From Cocos nucifera (taxonomy: Eukaryota > Streptophyta > Magnoliopsida > Arecales > Arecaceae): 64,000 nt of DNA. Within the stretch, counting starts at the first letter, position 1; each line of letters starts with the position of its first letter. The notes beneath the pieces were generated by a model that saw only the letters and a program-made list of their open reading frames with translations, did no database searches and had not been told where the DNA came from. Location of the stretch: NCBI GenBank assembly GCA_006176705.1, contig QRFJ01004165.1, positions 62,001 through 126,000 of the forward strand. Reading direction: 5' to 3'. The position numbers and the translations under genes are program-made. Positions 50,058 through 61,141 of the stretch are shown one piece after another.

Positions 50058-53000
50058 CTAAAGCCACTCGGCACAGTATCTAATACCCATCTTTGACTTA
50101 TGGTTGTCGAACTCCTTGATTGCCAGGGCTTTAGTGAAGGGGTCTGCTAAGTTCTCCTTTTCGTTGATCTTCTGAAGGTCGACATTACCACGATCCACAA
50201 TCTCATGGATCAAATGAAAGCAGCGTAGAATGTACTTTGTCCGCTCGTGTGCCTTCGGTTCCTTTGCTTGGGCTATGGCACCAATGCTGTCGTAGTAGAG
50301 CAGGATTGAACCATCAATGGAAGGTACTACTCCAAGCTTGATGATGAACTTCCTTAGCCACATAGCTTTTTTTGCTGCATCTGATGCTACCATGTACTCT
50401 GCTTCGCAAATAAAGTCAACCACTCTATGCTGCTTGGAACTTTTTCAGTAGATGGCTCCATCATTTAGAGTAAAGATATATCCTGATACACTTTTACTGT
50501 CATCATGATCAAATTGAAAGTTGAAATCTGTAAACCCCACTAGCTTTAGATCTGACTCACCATAAACCAACCATTGGTCCTTAGTATTTCTGAAATACTT
50601 AAGGATGGTTTTAACCACCTTCTAGTGATTTTCTCTAGGGTTAGACTGGAATCAACTTACCACTTCTAGTGAGTATGCCACGTCTGGTCTCATACATGTT
50701 ATTGTATACATAATAGACCCCATTGTCGAAGTATATGGGATTCTACTCATATGCTCTCTCTCTTTAGAAGTTGTTGAATAATCTCTCTTAGAGAGAGAAA
50801 TTTTTTGGTCTATCAAGAGATAGTCCTTTTCAGAATTCTCCATGCTAAACCTCTTCAGCACAGTTTCTATGTACGTGGACTGAGATATACCAAGCATCCT
50901 TTTAGATCTAATCCTTTAGATCTTCATCCCAAGGATGTAGGATGCTTCACCCATGTCCTTCATGGCGAACTATGATGACAACCAGACTTTTATTCCTAGT
51001 AGTGCAGGGATATCATTTTCGATTAAGAGAATATCATTCATGTACAAAATAAGGAATACCACTGCTGAACCATTTGCCCATTTGTAAATATAGGATTTTT
51101 CTCCATTCTCAGCGAAGCCATACATTTTGATCACTTCATCAAAATGCATATTCCAACTCCGAGATTCCTACTTCAATCCATAAATGGATCTCTGAAGCTT
51201 GCACACCTTGAACTCATCTGTGGATGTGAACCCTCTAGGTTGTATCATATACACCTCTTCAGTCAACTCTCCATTTAGGAAAGCTATCTTCATATCAATC
51301 TGCTAGATCTAATAGTCCAGATGGGAAGCAATGGCAAGCATGATCCAAATGGATCTGAGCATTACCACAGTGAAGAACGTCTCATCATAGTCAATACCAT
51401 AACATTGATGATATCCCTTGGCAACCAGATGGTCTTTATAGGCCTTCACCTTTCTGTCTGCGCTCCTCTTCCTTTTGAAGACCCATTTACACCCAATGGG
51501 TTTAACCCCTTCAAATGGGTCAACTAATGTCCATACATCATTGACCTTCATGGAATCTATTTTAAATCTCATGACTTCTAGCCATTTCTCAAAGTCGGAT
51601 CTCTGCATCACATCCATATAAGTGATTGGATCCTCATCGTTCTCATCGAGTTCAATGGGATCACCATCCTGAATCAAGAATCTATAGTATCTATCTAGAT
51701 GGTGCGGTACTCTTTCGGATCATCTTAATAGTGCAGGTTCACTAGGCTTCAAATCTGATCAGATCAAATTTAACTTAAGTTCAATATTATGTGTCAGATT
51801 TTCTACCTATTGAACTTCATCAAGTTCAACCTTAGAGGCAACAGTTCCTTAACCAAGGAACTCCTTTTCCAAAAAGATTGTCGTAAGGCTGACGAACACC
51901 TTTTGTTCATTAGCATGGTAGAAATAGTATCCTTTGGTCTCCTTTGGGTATCCAATGAATGTACACTTGTCAGACCTAGGTCCAAGTTTGTCTGTAACTA
52001 ACTGTTTGACACAAGCTGGGCACCCCCAAACCCTAAGATGTGAAAGTGCTGGTATACGCCCTGTCCATATCTTATATTAGATTTTGACTATAAACTTACT
52101 TGGAATCCTATTTAATAGATAACAAGCTGAATCGAGTGCATATCCCTAGAAGGATATCGACAAGCTGACAAATTCCATCATGGATCGGACCATGTCTAAC
52201 AAAGTTCAATTCCTCCTTTCAGGCACACCGTTATGTTGTGGTATTCTAGGAGGAGTCCATTGGGAGAGAATTTCTTTCTCTCCTAGATATGTGAAAAACT
52301 CATCAGAAAGATATTCTCCTTCTCGATCAGATCAAAGAGTTTTAATACTTTTTTCAGTTTATTTTTCTACTTCACTTCGGGATCATATGAACATTTCAAA
52401 AGAATCTGACTTATATTTCATCAGATAGACATATCCATGTCTGGATGCATCATCCATGAAAGTAATGAAGTAGACATATCCACCTCTAGTACTTATGCTC
52501 ATTGGTCCACATACATCAGTATGTACTAGACCTAAGAGCTCATTAGCCCTATCATCTTTTTTAGTAAAAGGTGACTTGGTCATTTTACCAAGAAGACAAG
52601 ACTCACAGGTTGGAAGTAATTCACAATCATTGACTTCGAAGATTTCTTCTTAAGTCAACCTGTTTATCCTATTCTTTTTTATATGACCTAGCCTACAGTG
52701 CCATAAGTAGATATCTGATACACTATCTAATCTAAGGTGCTTGCCAATAGAATAGACTACATTAATAGGTTGTGATAACATATATACATCATTGTTCAAT
52801 TATCCATAGAACGTAGTAACACCATTCATAATGACATTACAAACTCATTTCTTTATTAAAATTTCATAATTGTTCATGGCCAAAAGGCCTACAGAAATGA
52901 TATTTAAAAAGAAACTAGGACAGAAATGATAATCACTAAAAACAACGGTATGAGATTCAAATATAAGTTTCAAAATTTCTAAAGCTAGAACTGGAACTGA

Positions 53001-54029
53001 TCTTTCATCTCCAATATTTAGGAATCTCTCACCTTTCTCGAATCTTCTACTGACCTACAACTCTTGCAATGAATTGCAAATATGGTAAGGGCTATCGATA
53101 TCCAATATCTAGTCAGTAATATCATAAATAGAAAAATTGCAAGGAGTTATCATATAAATACCTTGCCCAGCAGCAGCTTGCTTCTTTCTTTATCTATTTG
53201 GGTCCAGGAAGGCAATGTACTGAGGATAGTTTTTCTTCCAGTGCTCTTGCTTCTTGCAAAAGAAGCATTCAGCTTGACTCTTATCGAGCTTGATCTTCCT
53301 GGTCTGGCTCTGCACTGATGTTCCAGCTTGAACTTGCACCTTCTTTATTTTCTTTTTTCTGTTCTTCTTTTCTTTCCTAAAGGGTCGAGAATCAGAAGAT
53401 GAACCTCCCACTAAGTTCACCGAATCTTTATGGAGCTAGTGATCCTTCTCAAAGTTCTGAAGTAACCCCAGTAAGCCATGGTAGTTTACTTCAGGCTTTG
53501 TCATTCTGTAATGAGTAAAAAAAGGGAGATAGGACCTTGGCAGCGAGTTCAGTATTGCATCTTTTCCAAGTTGTTCATGCAAGGGAAAGCTGAATTTGCT
53601 TAAGCGCTCTATCAGCTCGATCATATACAGTACATAATCAGTGACAGAGGCTCCATCCTGCATTCTTGCATTAAAGATGGCATAACCAATCTTGTGCCTC
53701 TCAACATCATCGGGTGTGCCAAAACAATCCTCCAACACTTGGAACATTTCATTTGGCTAAGCTGTCTCAAACCTGCGACTAAACTCATCGCTCATCACAA
53801 CTAGCATAATGCAGCACACCATGGTTCGATCACTAAGCCACATTTGATAGGTGTCTCTAACTATTCCACGTGCATTAACAACTGGCTCCTCAAGTGCAGG
53901 ATCCATCAACACATATAGGATCCGTTCATGCTACAGGACAATCTTGAACTTTCGATATCAGCTATCGAAGTTGGATCCCACCAATTTATCATTATCCAAT
54001 AATGATCGAAGCGATAGGGAAGTGGCCAT
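50058..54029 (-). pseudogene. gag-pol pseudogene of B2
   Basis: Gag starts at ATG 54029-54027 (MATS...). Gag remains open over 53436-53747 (FQVLEDCFGTPDDVERHKIG). The zinc knuckle ECFFCKKQEHWKKNY has its last Cys as Tyr. The protease motif reads ILDID instead of a DTG form. Integrase keeps MTKSPFTKKDDRANELLGLV and HTDVCGPMSISTRGGYVYFI (52383-52583). The RT box reads YMND (51033-51044) rather than YVDD, a GAT-to-AAT change that removes a catalytic Asp. RNase H is open for 121 codons (50058-50423) to the natural stop RYCAEWL. The polyprotein is not functional. Confidence 0.88.
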
Positions 54030-54794
54030 GTCTGCACCAAAGAAAACCAAAATCTAATTAGTAATTGACTCATTAAACCTAAAGATTTGAACTTTAAACA
54101 AAAGATTTCTCCCACTATTTTATTCGAATTGATACCTCTAATTCGAGAAATTATCCTAATTCCTTAGTGGGTACTAGAATCCATATAGACTGTACACGAG
54201 CCCAACTTTGGTTGGTCCACCCATGTACATCTAAGGATAGGTTCATAACCAATTATTTTTTTAAATAATTTTTAATAATTAAATTTTATCCTAGGCCCTG
54301 ATCGGTTGGCTTTGGCCTTCTCAGAAAAGTGTCCAGTTAGGTCGAACCATTAACATGACTATATTTGGCCCATCCAACCAATGAATGGTCATGCCCAACT
54401 TTGGTTGGCCCACTTGACCATCATTTAGAAAAATGTATCCAAGAGATCATATAATAAATGATAATTCCATCAATCGATAAGCACCAAGCCTTTGGGCCTC
54501 CAATGATTATCCAACTGATGGACTCATTATCATCCACTTTAATGAAGGTTATGATCCAGTTATCATATAACTATTTCATTTTAGGGATCTAATAATTTTA
54601 GAGGATTTAATTTATAGAAGCAAGTAGGTCAAATTAACCAGCTTGTCATGATCCTTCCACTAACTTCACCAAGTCAGCTTAAGGGAGATTATTAATAGGC
54701 TGGTCTAGGAGCACCTAAATCAGTCAAACTAATTTACCTAGCTAACATAGGTCAGCTTGAATAGTTAAGCGATCTAATCAAAACATAATCTCAC

Positions 54795-54920
54795 CAAGAG
54801 GCCAGATAAGTTTGATCAATGGAAGGGTCTGCCAAGCTTGCCTTAGACACCAGTAGAAATGGACAAGTAAGCGAGCTGCCAATTAAAAATCATTGGTCTG
54901 ATTTATCTTAGATATCAACT
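54795..54920 (-). other. Shared leader module, B2 copy
   Basis: In sense it reads GTTGATATCTAAGATAAATC, TTTTTAATTGGCAGCTCGCT, TACTTGTCC, ACTGGTGTCTAAGGCAAGCT and CCCTTCCATTGATCAAACTT followed by ATCTGGCC. Block order matches B1 and E3. Confidence 0.75.
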
Positions 54921-55564
54921 GATTTAATTAGTTTCAATTAGATCAACCTAACAGTTCATGCTAGACCGCATAGTCAAGAATCAAGTCCATCTTGAGTCTT
55001 GTTAAAGACATGAACTTGATTAACTACAATTATTGTAATTGATCTAGAGAATCCTTGGCCTAATCTAAGACAACAATTGATTAGATTTAGTCAATTCTCT
55101 AATTAAGTTCATTCTTTAATCTAACCCTGGGTCTAACTCAATTAATGGATCTAATCCCCACTAATCCACTAACCCAATGTGTTACGATTCGTGTCACAGG
55201 ATCTTTAATTTACAATCCTAAAACCTAATCAAATAACTTCTTAATTCTTAATTAAGTTTTGGGCTGAGGGTTGGGGTTTGGCTTTTCAAAAATGATTTTC
55301 ATATTTATAAAATATTTTTACAACATGATTCTATCAACCAAGTTGCATGTTTGATTCATAATCAATATGCAAGTAGCATAAACATTTAGATCTAATCTAA
55401 ACTGGTTCATGTAATTGAAACAGTTTCAATAATAATCAATCATAAATCTTTCTTGATCAAATCTAACATATTTATGAAAATTAAAACTAGACTAAAATAA
55501 TTTTAATCAGATCATAAAATCTTTTAGATCTAATTTAAAATTTTATAATCAATATTTTAGATCA

Positions 55565-55636
55565 GCACGTACTAGGACAACCTATTCACTGTAAGGAATA
55601 AACCTTATAGCAGGACAATCTCATGGCAGTTCGTGT
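55565..55636 (-). other. Two-stem hairpin in B2 leader, copy 1
   Basis: Outer arms are GCACGTACT and AGTTCGTGT (mostly paired). The inner stem is CTGTAAGG with CCTTATAG around loop AATAAA, including one G-U type pair in RNA. Confidence 0.62.
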
Positions 55637-55738
55637 AATCTAAAATATTTTATTTTTAGATTTAAAACTATTTTAAATCTATTAAATTATAAATAAAATT
55701 AGATTAAATCTAATAAATTTATGATTAGAGTCAGATCA

Positions 55739-55810
55739 TCACGAACTAGGACAATCTATTTACTATAAGGGGTAAATCTTACAGCAGGACAACCTTATGG
55801 TAGTTCGTGA
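55739..55810 (-). other. Two-stem hairpin in B2 leader, copy 2
   Basis: Outer arms TCACGAACTA (55739-55748) and TAGTTCGTGA (55801-55810) pair perfectly over 10 bp. Both arms differ from the B0 arms GCACATACT/AGTATGTGC, yet both pairs are complementary. Confidence 0.7.
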
Positions 55811-55915
55811 GATCTAAATTTTTTTAAAAAAAATTTATATTTAATAATTAAATTATAAATTAGATTTAGTCTAAGAAATAATCTAAACATATATAAAAAT
55901 TATGTAATAACAACC

Positions 55916-55929
55916 TTACTCTGATACCA
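55916..55929 (-). other. Primer-binding site of B2, slightly decayed
   Basis: The minus strand reads TGGTATCAGAGTAA; it departs from the B1 site after TGGTATCAGAG. The LTR start beside it has also mutated (TA instead of TG at 55932). Confidence 0.82.
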
Positions 55930-55931
55930 AT

Positions 55932-58423
55932 TAAAGGAACCAGATCTAGGGTTTTATAGGTAGATCTTTAAAACTTTTTCAAGATCTTGCATCAAAAAAC
56001 TTAAATAAATTAAATATTTATTTAAATAAAAATATAAATATTTAGATCTTAGATCTATTATATGATCATGGTATGATATTAAATTAAAAATTAAAATCAA
56101 ATAAGAAAGTAAAAGGTTGATCAAATCAACTTAGATCTACACTACATCTAATGTAGGTATGAAGTTAATAGATCAGATCTATTACCTGAGCAAGTTAGAC
56201 ATTCTAACTTGATGATCCAAGCTTGAGGATGAAGTCACAAGCTGCACAAGCATCTGGCCTCTAGGAGTCATCCATAAGAGCCTACGATCTTTGATCTGAG
56301 GTTCGATGCAGAAAATCAGTACAGCATGCTAGTAGTGTGCTCATCCTTCTTCAACGATCGATCCGATGCTCCCTTCTTCAAAATTTGGACTCTCAAAAAT
56401 ATGAGAAGAAAGATGAGAGTTTACTAATTTGAGACTCTCTCAGATAAAACTCAAAAAAAGAAGAAAAGATTGAAAATAAAATAGCCCTAGAAGAAAATCC
56501 TCTTCTTCTTCTCTTTTTTCTCACCTAGACACCTAGTTTGGTGCCTGTGGAACCCTCATGCCCAAGGATCCTCTTTCTAAGATTTTTGCACACCCCAAAC
56601 CTCTCCCAAAGTTCTATATTCTATAAAAGAATTAGAAAAAATTCATCCAATAAATAGAAAAAAAGAAGAGTCTAAGTTAGTTCAAAATCCTAGACTAGGA
56701 ATATCCAAACATGGAAAGTTGTTGGGCCGCCCAACTCTTGGGCACCTCCTTCATAATTATTGGCATTGACCAGCAAGGGAGGGTGCACAAAAAAAAAGAT
56801 TATTTTCATAGAATAAGAGAAGAATTAATTAAAAGAGGGGACGGCACTCAAAGAAAGGTGTTTTGGTCAACAAGGATTCTATCTTATAGAATCCTAAGCA
56901 AAACTAACTCCTCTTTTGACTTGGTCTTCCAATAAATTGCCTTATGAGAAAAGGAGGAGAGTAAGAGGACATGAGAAGCCATGGGAGTGGAGAATTTTTA
57001 TGTAAAAAATAAAATAAAAAGGGCAAGGGTCATGAGGATTAAGTGGCGCAAGTGATAGGGAGTCCTAGTCACACTAGGACTCCTATTTTGACTTGGTCAA
57101 ACAAGATCTTTTAACCAAATAAAATCAAGATTAAACCAACCCAATTAAATAAGACCCTAACCCATTTAAGAACTTAATTAAATTAGATTAAATTAGATTT
57201 AATTTTAATTTATTTTCTAATCAAATTAGAAATTTGGGTTAATTCGAGTCCTAGTTAGACTAGGACTAGTTCTTCCTTGCACTTGGCTAATCCAATAAAT
57301 CAATTAAACTTGATAAAATCAAGTCCAAACCAAATATAATTAAATCATATTTAATTAGACTTAATCTTAGCCTATTGGCTTAATCAAATTAAGCCAATTA
57401 GCAATTCAATTGCTAATCAATCCTCCTGTAATACTTACACTAGGTTAAACACCAATCGTATTGATTGTTTAACCCTAGAACGATTCTTAATTGTTGATTA
57501 ACCATCCGATCAGATCATAGGCTCTAATGTGTGTGACCTCATAGGTCTGAACCTAAGCTAGTAGCATAGAAATAAATTTTTATATCAATCGAAGTGACCA
57601 TCTAGCAATGATATCCGACGATCGGATAGGTCGAAGGTGTAGAACACCATCCTTAGAACCAATGCGGATATAGTTTTTATATAATTCATCTCCTTGACCA
57701 TAATGCTTGTAGGACACCTTAGAGTTCAACTATCAACTCTGATCAGGTTGTCTATATTGTATTTCAAAATATCAAATCTATTTGATGGATTACCCTGGTC
57801 AAGGTTTTGCTTTATTGAAATACAGTGATACATTCTTCTCCAACTCTTGGAGTGGTCAATTCCATCTTGATCACACTCCGACTTCGCAAGTACTTGACTA
57901 TGCCCAAAAGCCTTTCATTGCTGAATTAAAAATTCAGTTAGTCCGATACCAAAGCATAGTGAGTTGCTTACAAGTCACTGAGATGATCTCAGGTCTAAGA
58001 GATATTTATATCTATATCCCATCAGAGACATTCTCGATAGTAGAATGCTCTAAAGTTGGTCACGTTCAATGATGATGTACCCACACATCTTACCTGTATG
58101 CTATGCCAGTGTCTCCACACTCCTTGGTTAAGAGGATAACCAACCTATATGGCATATAGCGACCTATGCTTGATAGACGTTGTTGTCCTAATTAATAGCC
58201 TATCATTTGGTCGTGAATAAATTTAAGGACTAATCAATAAATCCTCTCTTTATCAAAATAAAATATTTCTAAAGACTTCATCACAATAATAGAGTTCATT
58301 AAAAGATGTAAACTTGTGATGAAAAAGATGCAAAAATATTTTTATTAATTAATAAATTAATTATAATTATAAAATAGCTCGATTATTAATAGGCTGACGA
58401 TTGGCTTTGGGACATAATTCTCA
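55932..58423 (-). repeat. 5' LTR of B2
   Basis: This pairs with the two other B LTRs. The outer terminus at 58423 reads TGAGAATTATG on the minus strand. It abuts a 5'-truncated Athila-like LTR. Confidence 0.9.
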
Positions 58424-60057
58424 ATAATTGAACCTAAATTAGACCTAGAATGAAGATTTTAAGAAAAAGAAAAAAAATTAAAAAATAAAAAAAGGGCCCA
58501 AAAACTCGGCCCAAACTAGTTTATTAAATCGGTCGGTGCACAGTGGAGTGACCGGTCAGTCTATAGATCAGGCATGGACTACCCACTTAGCAGGCACACC
58601 CAATCAGAGGCTGCCATGTGGTGGACCTGGACCTTTAAGGGATTCACCAAAAATCCATTGCATCTCATAGGGGCGAAAAGGTAATTTTCTTAGGTGGAAC
58701 AAGATGTGATTGGTGGAGGTCTTCGGTGTGATCAGTCTATGCGGTCTATAGGAATAGAAATTGCACCATCGGATTGTCTGCATTCATCCTGGTCAGGATC
58801 CAATGGTCATGGTGATTCCTAGTTTAATTTGAATAGTGCTTAGCTAGTGCACGATCCGACGGCAAAAAATTGAGCCGGTGAAGATCCGATGGCTAGAATT
58901 TAATTCTAAGTTGATTTAGAAGAATTTCAGCATGATCCAACAATCCAAATTCATCCAATCAACTAATTCGATGGCTGTAAACAAATTAGGGTCCTATTGA
59001 AGCTGTAAACCATTGATTTTGATGCGATCTGAGCCATTTGAACCCAATCTGATGGCAGAAAATTTTTCCAAATAGCAGAATTCAAACTAGATTTATTTTC
59101 TTTGATTTTTCTCTAATTCTAACTCAATTTCTTCCCTTTTTCTCTCTATAAAAACCATCCTAAAGTTCTCTTGAGAGAACCAACGAGCCCTAAGCCCTTC
59201 AAACCCCTCCAAAGCCTTTCCAAACCTTTCCTTCAGCCTAAAAATAGCCAGCCTCTCTTCTTTCTCTCTCTTCAAGCTTTCTTCCTTTCTTCTTTTCTTC
59301 CTTCTTTCTTACTTCAACAGACCACCAAATTCTCTTAATTCTCTACCAAATTTTCTCTCCTACTCTTGATTTTTGCAACCAGCCACTATCAAAGATCTTC
59401 TACAAGGTTCCTAGGATGAAGACATCAATAAAAAGCTTCCCGATGGCTGGCTAATCATCTTTTTCTTAGAAGATCATCGTGATCTTATTTTGACGATATT
59501 TTCTATTTTCCATCTTTTATATTTTTTAATTTATAATAAAAACTATTTTTATTTATAACATCTTTGTGTCTTTATTTTCTTGCAATGGATCTAAAATAAT
59601 TTATGACTCTTAGGGTGAGCCATGATCTACCGGTACAGTTCATACTCTTGAGATAAATTATAATTAGATTAATTCTTCTTATTATATCTAAGTTAATTCA
59701 AACTAGCATATAACTTTAAGGGATAATCTATGATCTAAGGGTACAGGTCGTACTCTTTAAGATGGGTTATATCTTTATTGATTAGATATCAATTAAGGTA
59801 TATTAAAAAAATATCAGCTATTAGATAAGAAATTAATTAAGATCCTAAGAATCCATCTCCATACTTGCAATTTTTTTAATTAATTTGCTATTTAATTTAC
59901 TTTCTTAATTAATTTAAGTAGCCTTTTAATTAATCAACTATTAATAATTTTATAATTTAAATATAATTAATATGATCTCCGAGGATATGATTTCGACTCA
60001 TTCTATCTATATAGTAGTGAGTTAGATTTTATTTTTGACCGCCTACGACAGCGATCA
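58424..60057 (+). repeat. 5' LTR of E3, truncated at its start
   Basis: The LTR is related to the E LTRs, sharing the CATGTGGTGGACCTGGACC-like and TCTATAAAAA regions, and ends GCGATCA. The first 200 or so bases of the family E LTR have no counterpart; the B array begins there instead. TATA box CTATAAAAAC lies at 59146-59155. Open frames within it are chance. Confidence 0.78.
59146..59155 (+). promoter_or_regulatory. Putative TATA box in E3 LTR
   Basis: CTATAAAAAC lies in a pyrimidine-rich context, at a place comparable to the TATA boxes of E1 and E2. Confidence 0.45.
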
Positions 60058-60062
60058 AATTT

Positions 60063-60080
60063 TTGCACTATTATCGAAAA
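60063..60080 (+). other. Decayed primer-binding site of E3 (tRNA-Asp type)
   Basis: TTGCACTATTATCGAAAA aligns without gaps to the TGGCGCCGTTGCCGGGGA site common in Athila elements. All but one of the differences are C-to-T or G-to-A transitions. It lies 5 nt after the LTR end. Confidence 0.6.
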
Positions 60081-61141
60081 TCATGATTTAGTTGATTAAA
60101 ATAATTTAAAAATAAGAAATAATAAAAATTAAAAATTAAAAAATTAAAATAATAAAAGAATTAAAATAATAATAAAATAATAAAATATTAAATAAAAATA
60201 AAAATTAATAAAAATTAATAAAAAATAAAAAAATTAAAAATTTAAAAAATTATAAATAATAAAAAATTTTAAAAAATAAAAGAATAATAATAACTTACAC
60301 TAACACCACGTAAGCTGTTTAGGAGATTAAAGATCTAACCACAAAATATAACAAGTAAAAACTTTCTACTTTTGATTGAACAACTTGTTTTGTTGGAATT
60401 GCATATCCATAAGATACTTTATGGACACTAAACCCAATTAAGCAAGATAAGATAGAGATTTGATCATCCTTTCTTAGTTCATAAATTACTTTCTTACATT
60501 TGCATAATCCAAGTCTTTAATTTTTAAAATCAATTAGACATTGGCCCCTAAGGATACTTGAGCTCATTAAGACAAGGAACCCTAAAAGTTTGGCCAGGTT
60601 TGGGTTAGTCAATTCAACTGGTGTCTAAGGCAAGTGGTTCAGAGACGACTAGGTCTGAAGGAAGGTGATTTATAATTGATTTCGTTAGCTTATCTGGCCA
60701 AGCATAACTGGTATCTAAGGCAAGCAACGGAAGGACTCCTACCGATCTTACACTTATCTGACTAGTTGAGTAGCTAATTCTTTACTTGGAGGGTTTGAAG
60801 ATGATCTTAGCAATTAGAAGCTGTCTAGATTTAGGATAACCCTTGGTCAGGATTGATTGTATAACTTGATTGCTAACTCACAAACATCAAACCTAATTAA
60901 ACTCTTCGCATCTAATTCTTAGTCTCAGGATTCTTTAGCCTCTCATCTTTAGAATTTCTTTTATCTCTTTTCATTTTATTAAAAAAATTAATTTTTTTAA
61001 AAAAATAATAATAATATTTTTTTGTGTTTACTTTAAGGTATAATTATAAGGTTTATGGTCAGACGTCACTCACTACAACCCAAAATTCAACCCCTAGATC
61101 CTGAAATCAAGTGAACTTTTAGAGCCAACAGACCCAAAAAC
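60081..61141 (+). other. Untranslated leader of E3
   Basis: A simple A/T-rich stretch (about 60100-60295, AATAAAAATTAAAA-type) is followed by unique sequence containing the shared leader module (60616-60770). Another A/T-rich stretch lies at about 60970-61020. No coding region was seen. Confidence 0.7.
60616..60770 (+). other. Shared leader module, gypsy E3 copy
   Basis: Blocks in order: AACTGGTGTCTAAGGCAAG (60616-60634), GATTTATAATTGATTTCGTT (60667-60686), AGCTTATCTGGCCA (60687-60700), AACTGGTATCTAAGGCAAGC (60706-60725), then CTACCGATCTTACACTTATC (60739-60758). The same blocks, order and orientation relative to gag occur in the copia families A and B. Confidence 0.72.

Larger units (their letters stand above)
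54030..55915 (-). other. Untranslated leader of B2
   Basis: This 1.9-kb AT-rich leader carries the shared module (about 54795-54920) and two hairpin modules (55565-55636 and 55739-55810). It is longer than the B1 leader partly because of the second hairpin copy. No coding region was seen. Confidence 0.78.
39331..58423 (-). mobile_element. Tandem Ty1/copia array LTR-B1-LTR-B2-LTR
   Basis: Three LTRs (39331-41812, 47549-50041, 55932-58423) of 2482, 2493 and 2492 bp alternate with two internal regions in the same orientation. The middle LTR is shared: it is the 5' LTR of B1 and the 3' LTR of B2. Each internal region has its own primer-binding site, leader and gag-pol. Flanks cttac (39326-39330) and ataat (58424-58428) do not match, so no target duplication is visible. 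Such arrays arise by unequal recombination between LTRs. Confidence 0.9.

Noticed and set aside
59093..59275. Minus-strand open frame of 60 codons rich in Lys and Glu
   Set aside because: It is the antisense of a CT-rich stretch in the E3 LTR next to its TATA box; no conservation in E1 or E2.
60100..60295. Possible origin or scaffold-attachment region because of extreme A/T content
   Set aside because: Low-complexity AATAAA-type sequence in the E3 leader; composition alone is not evidence.
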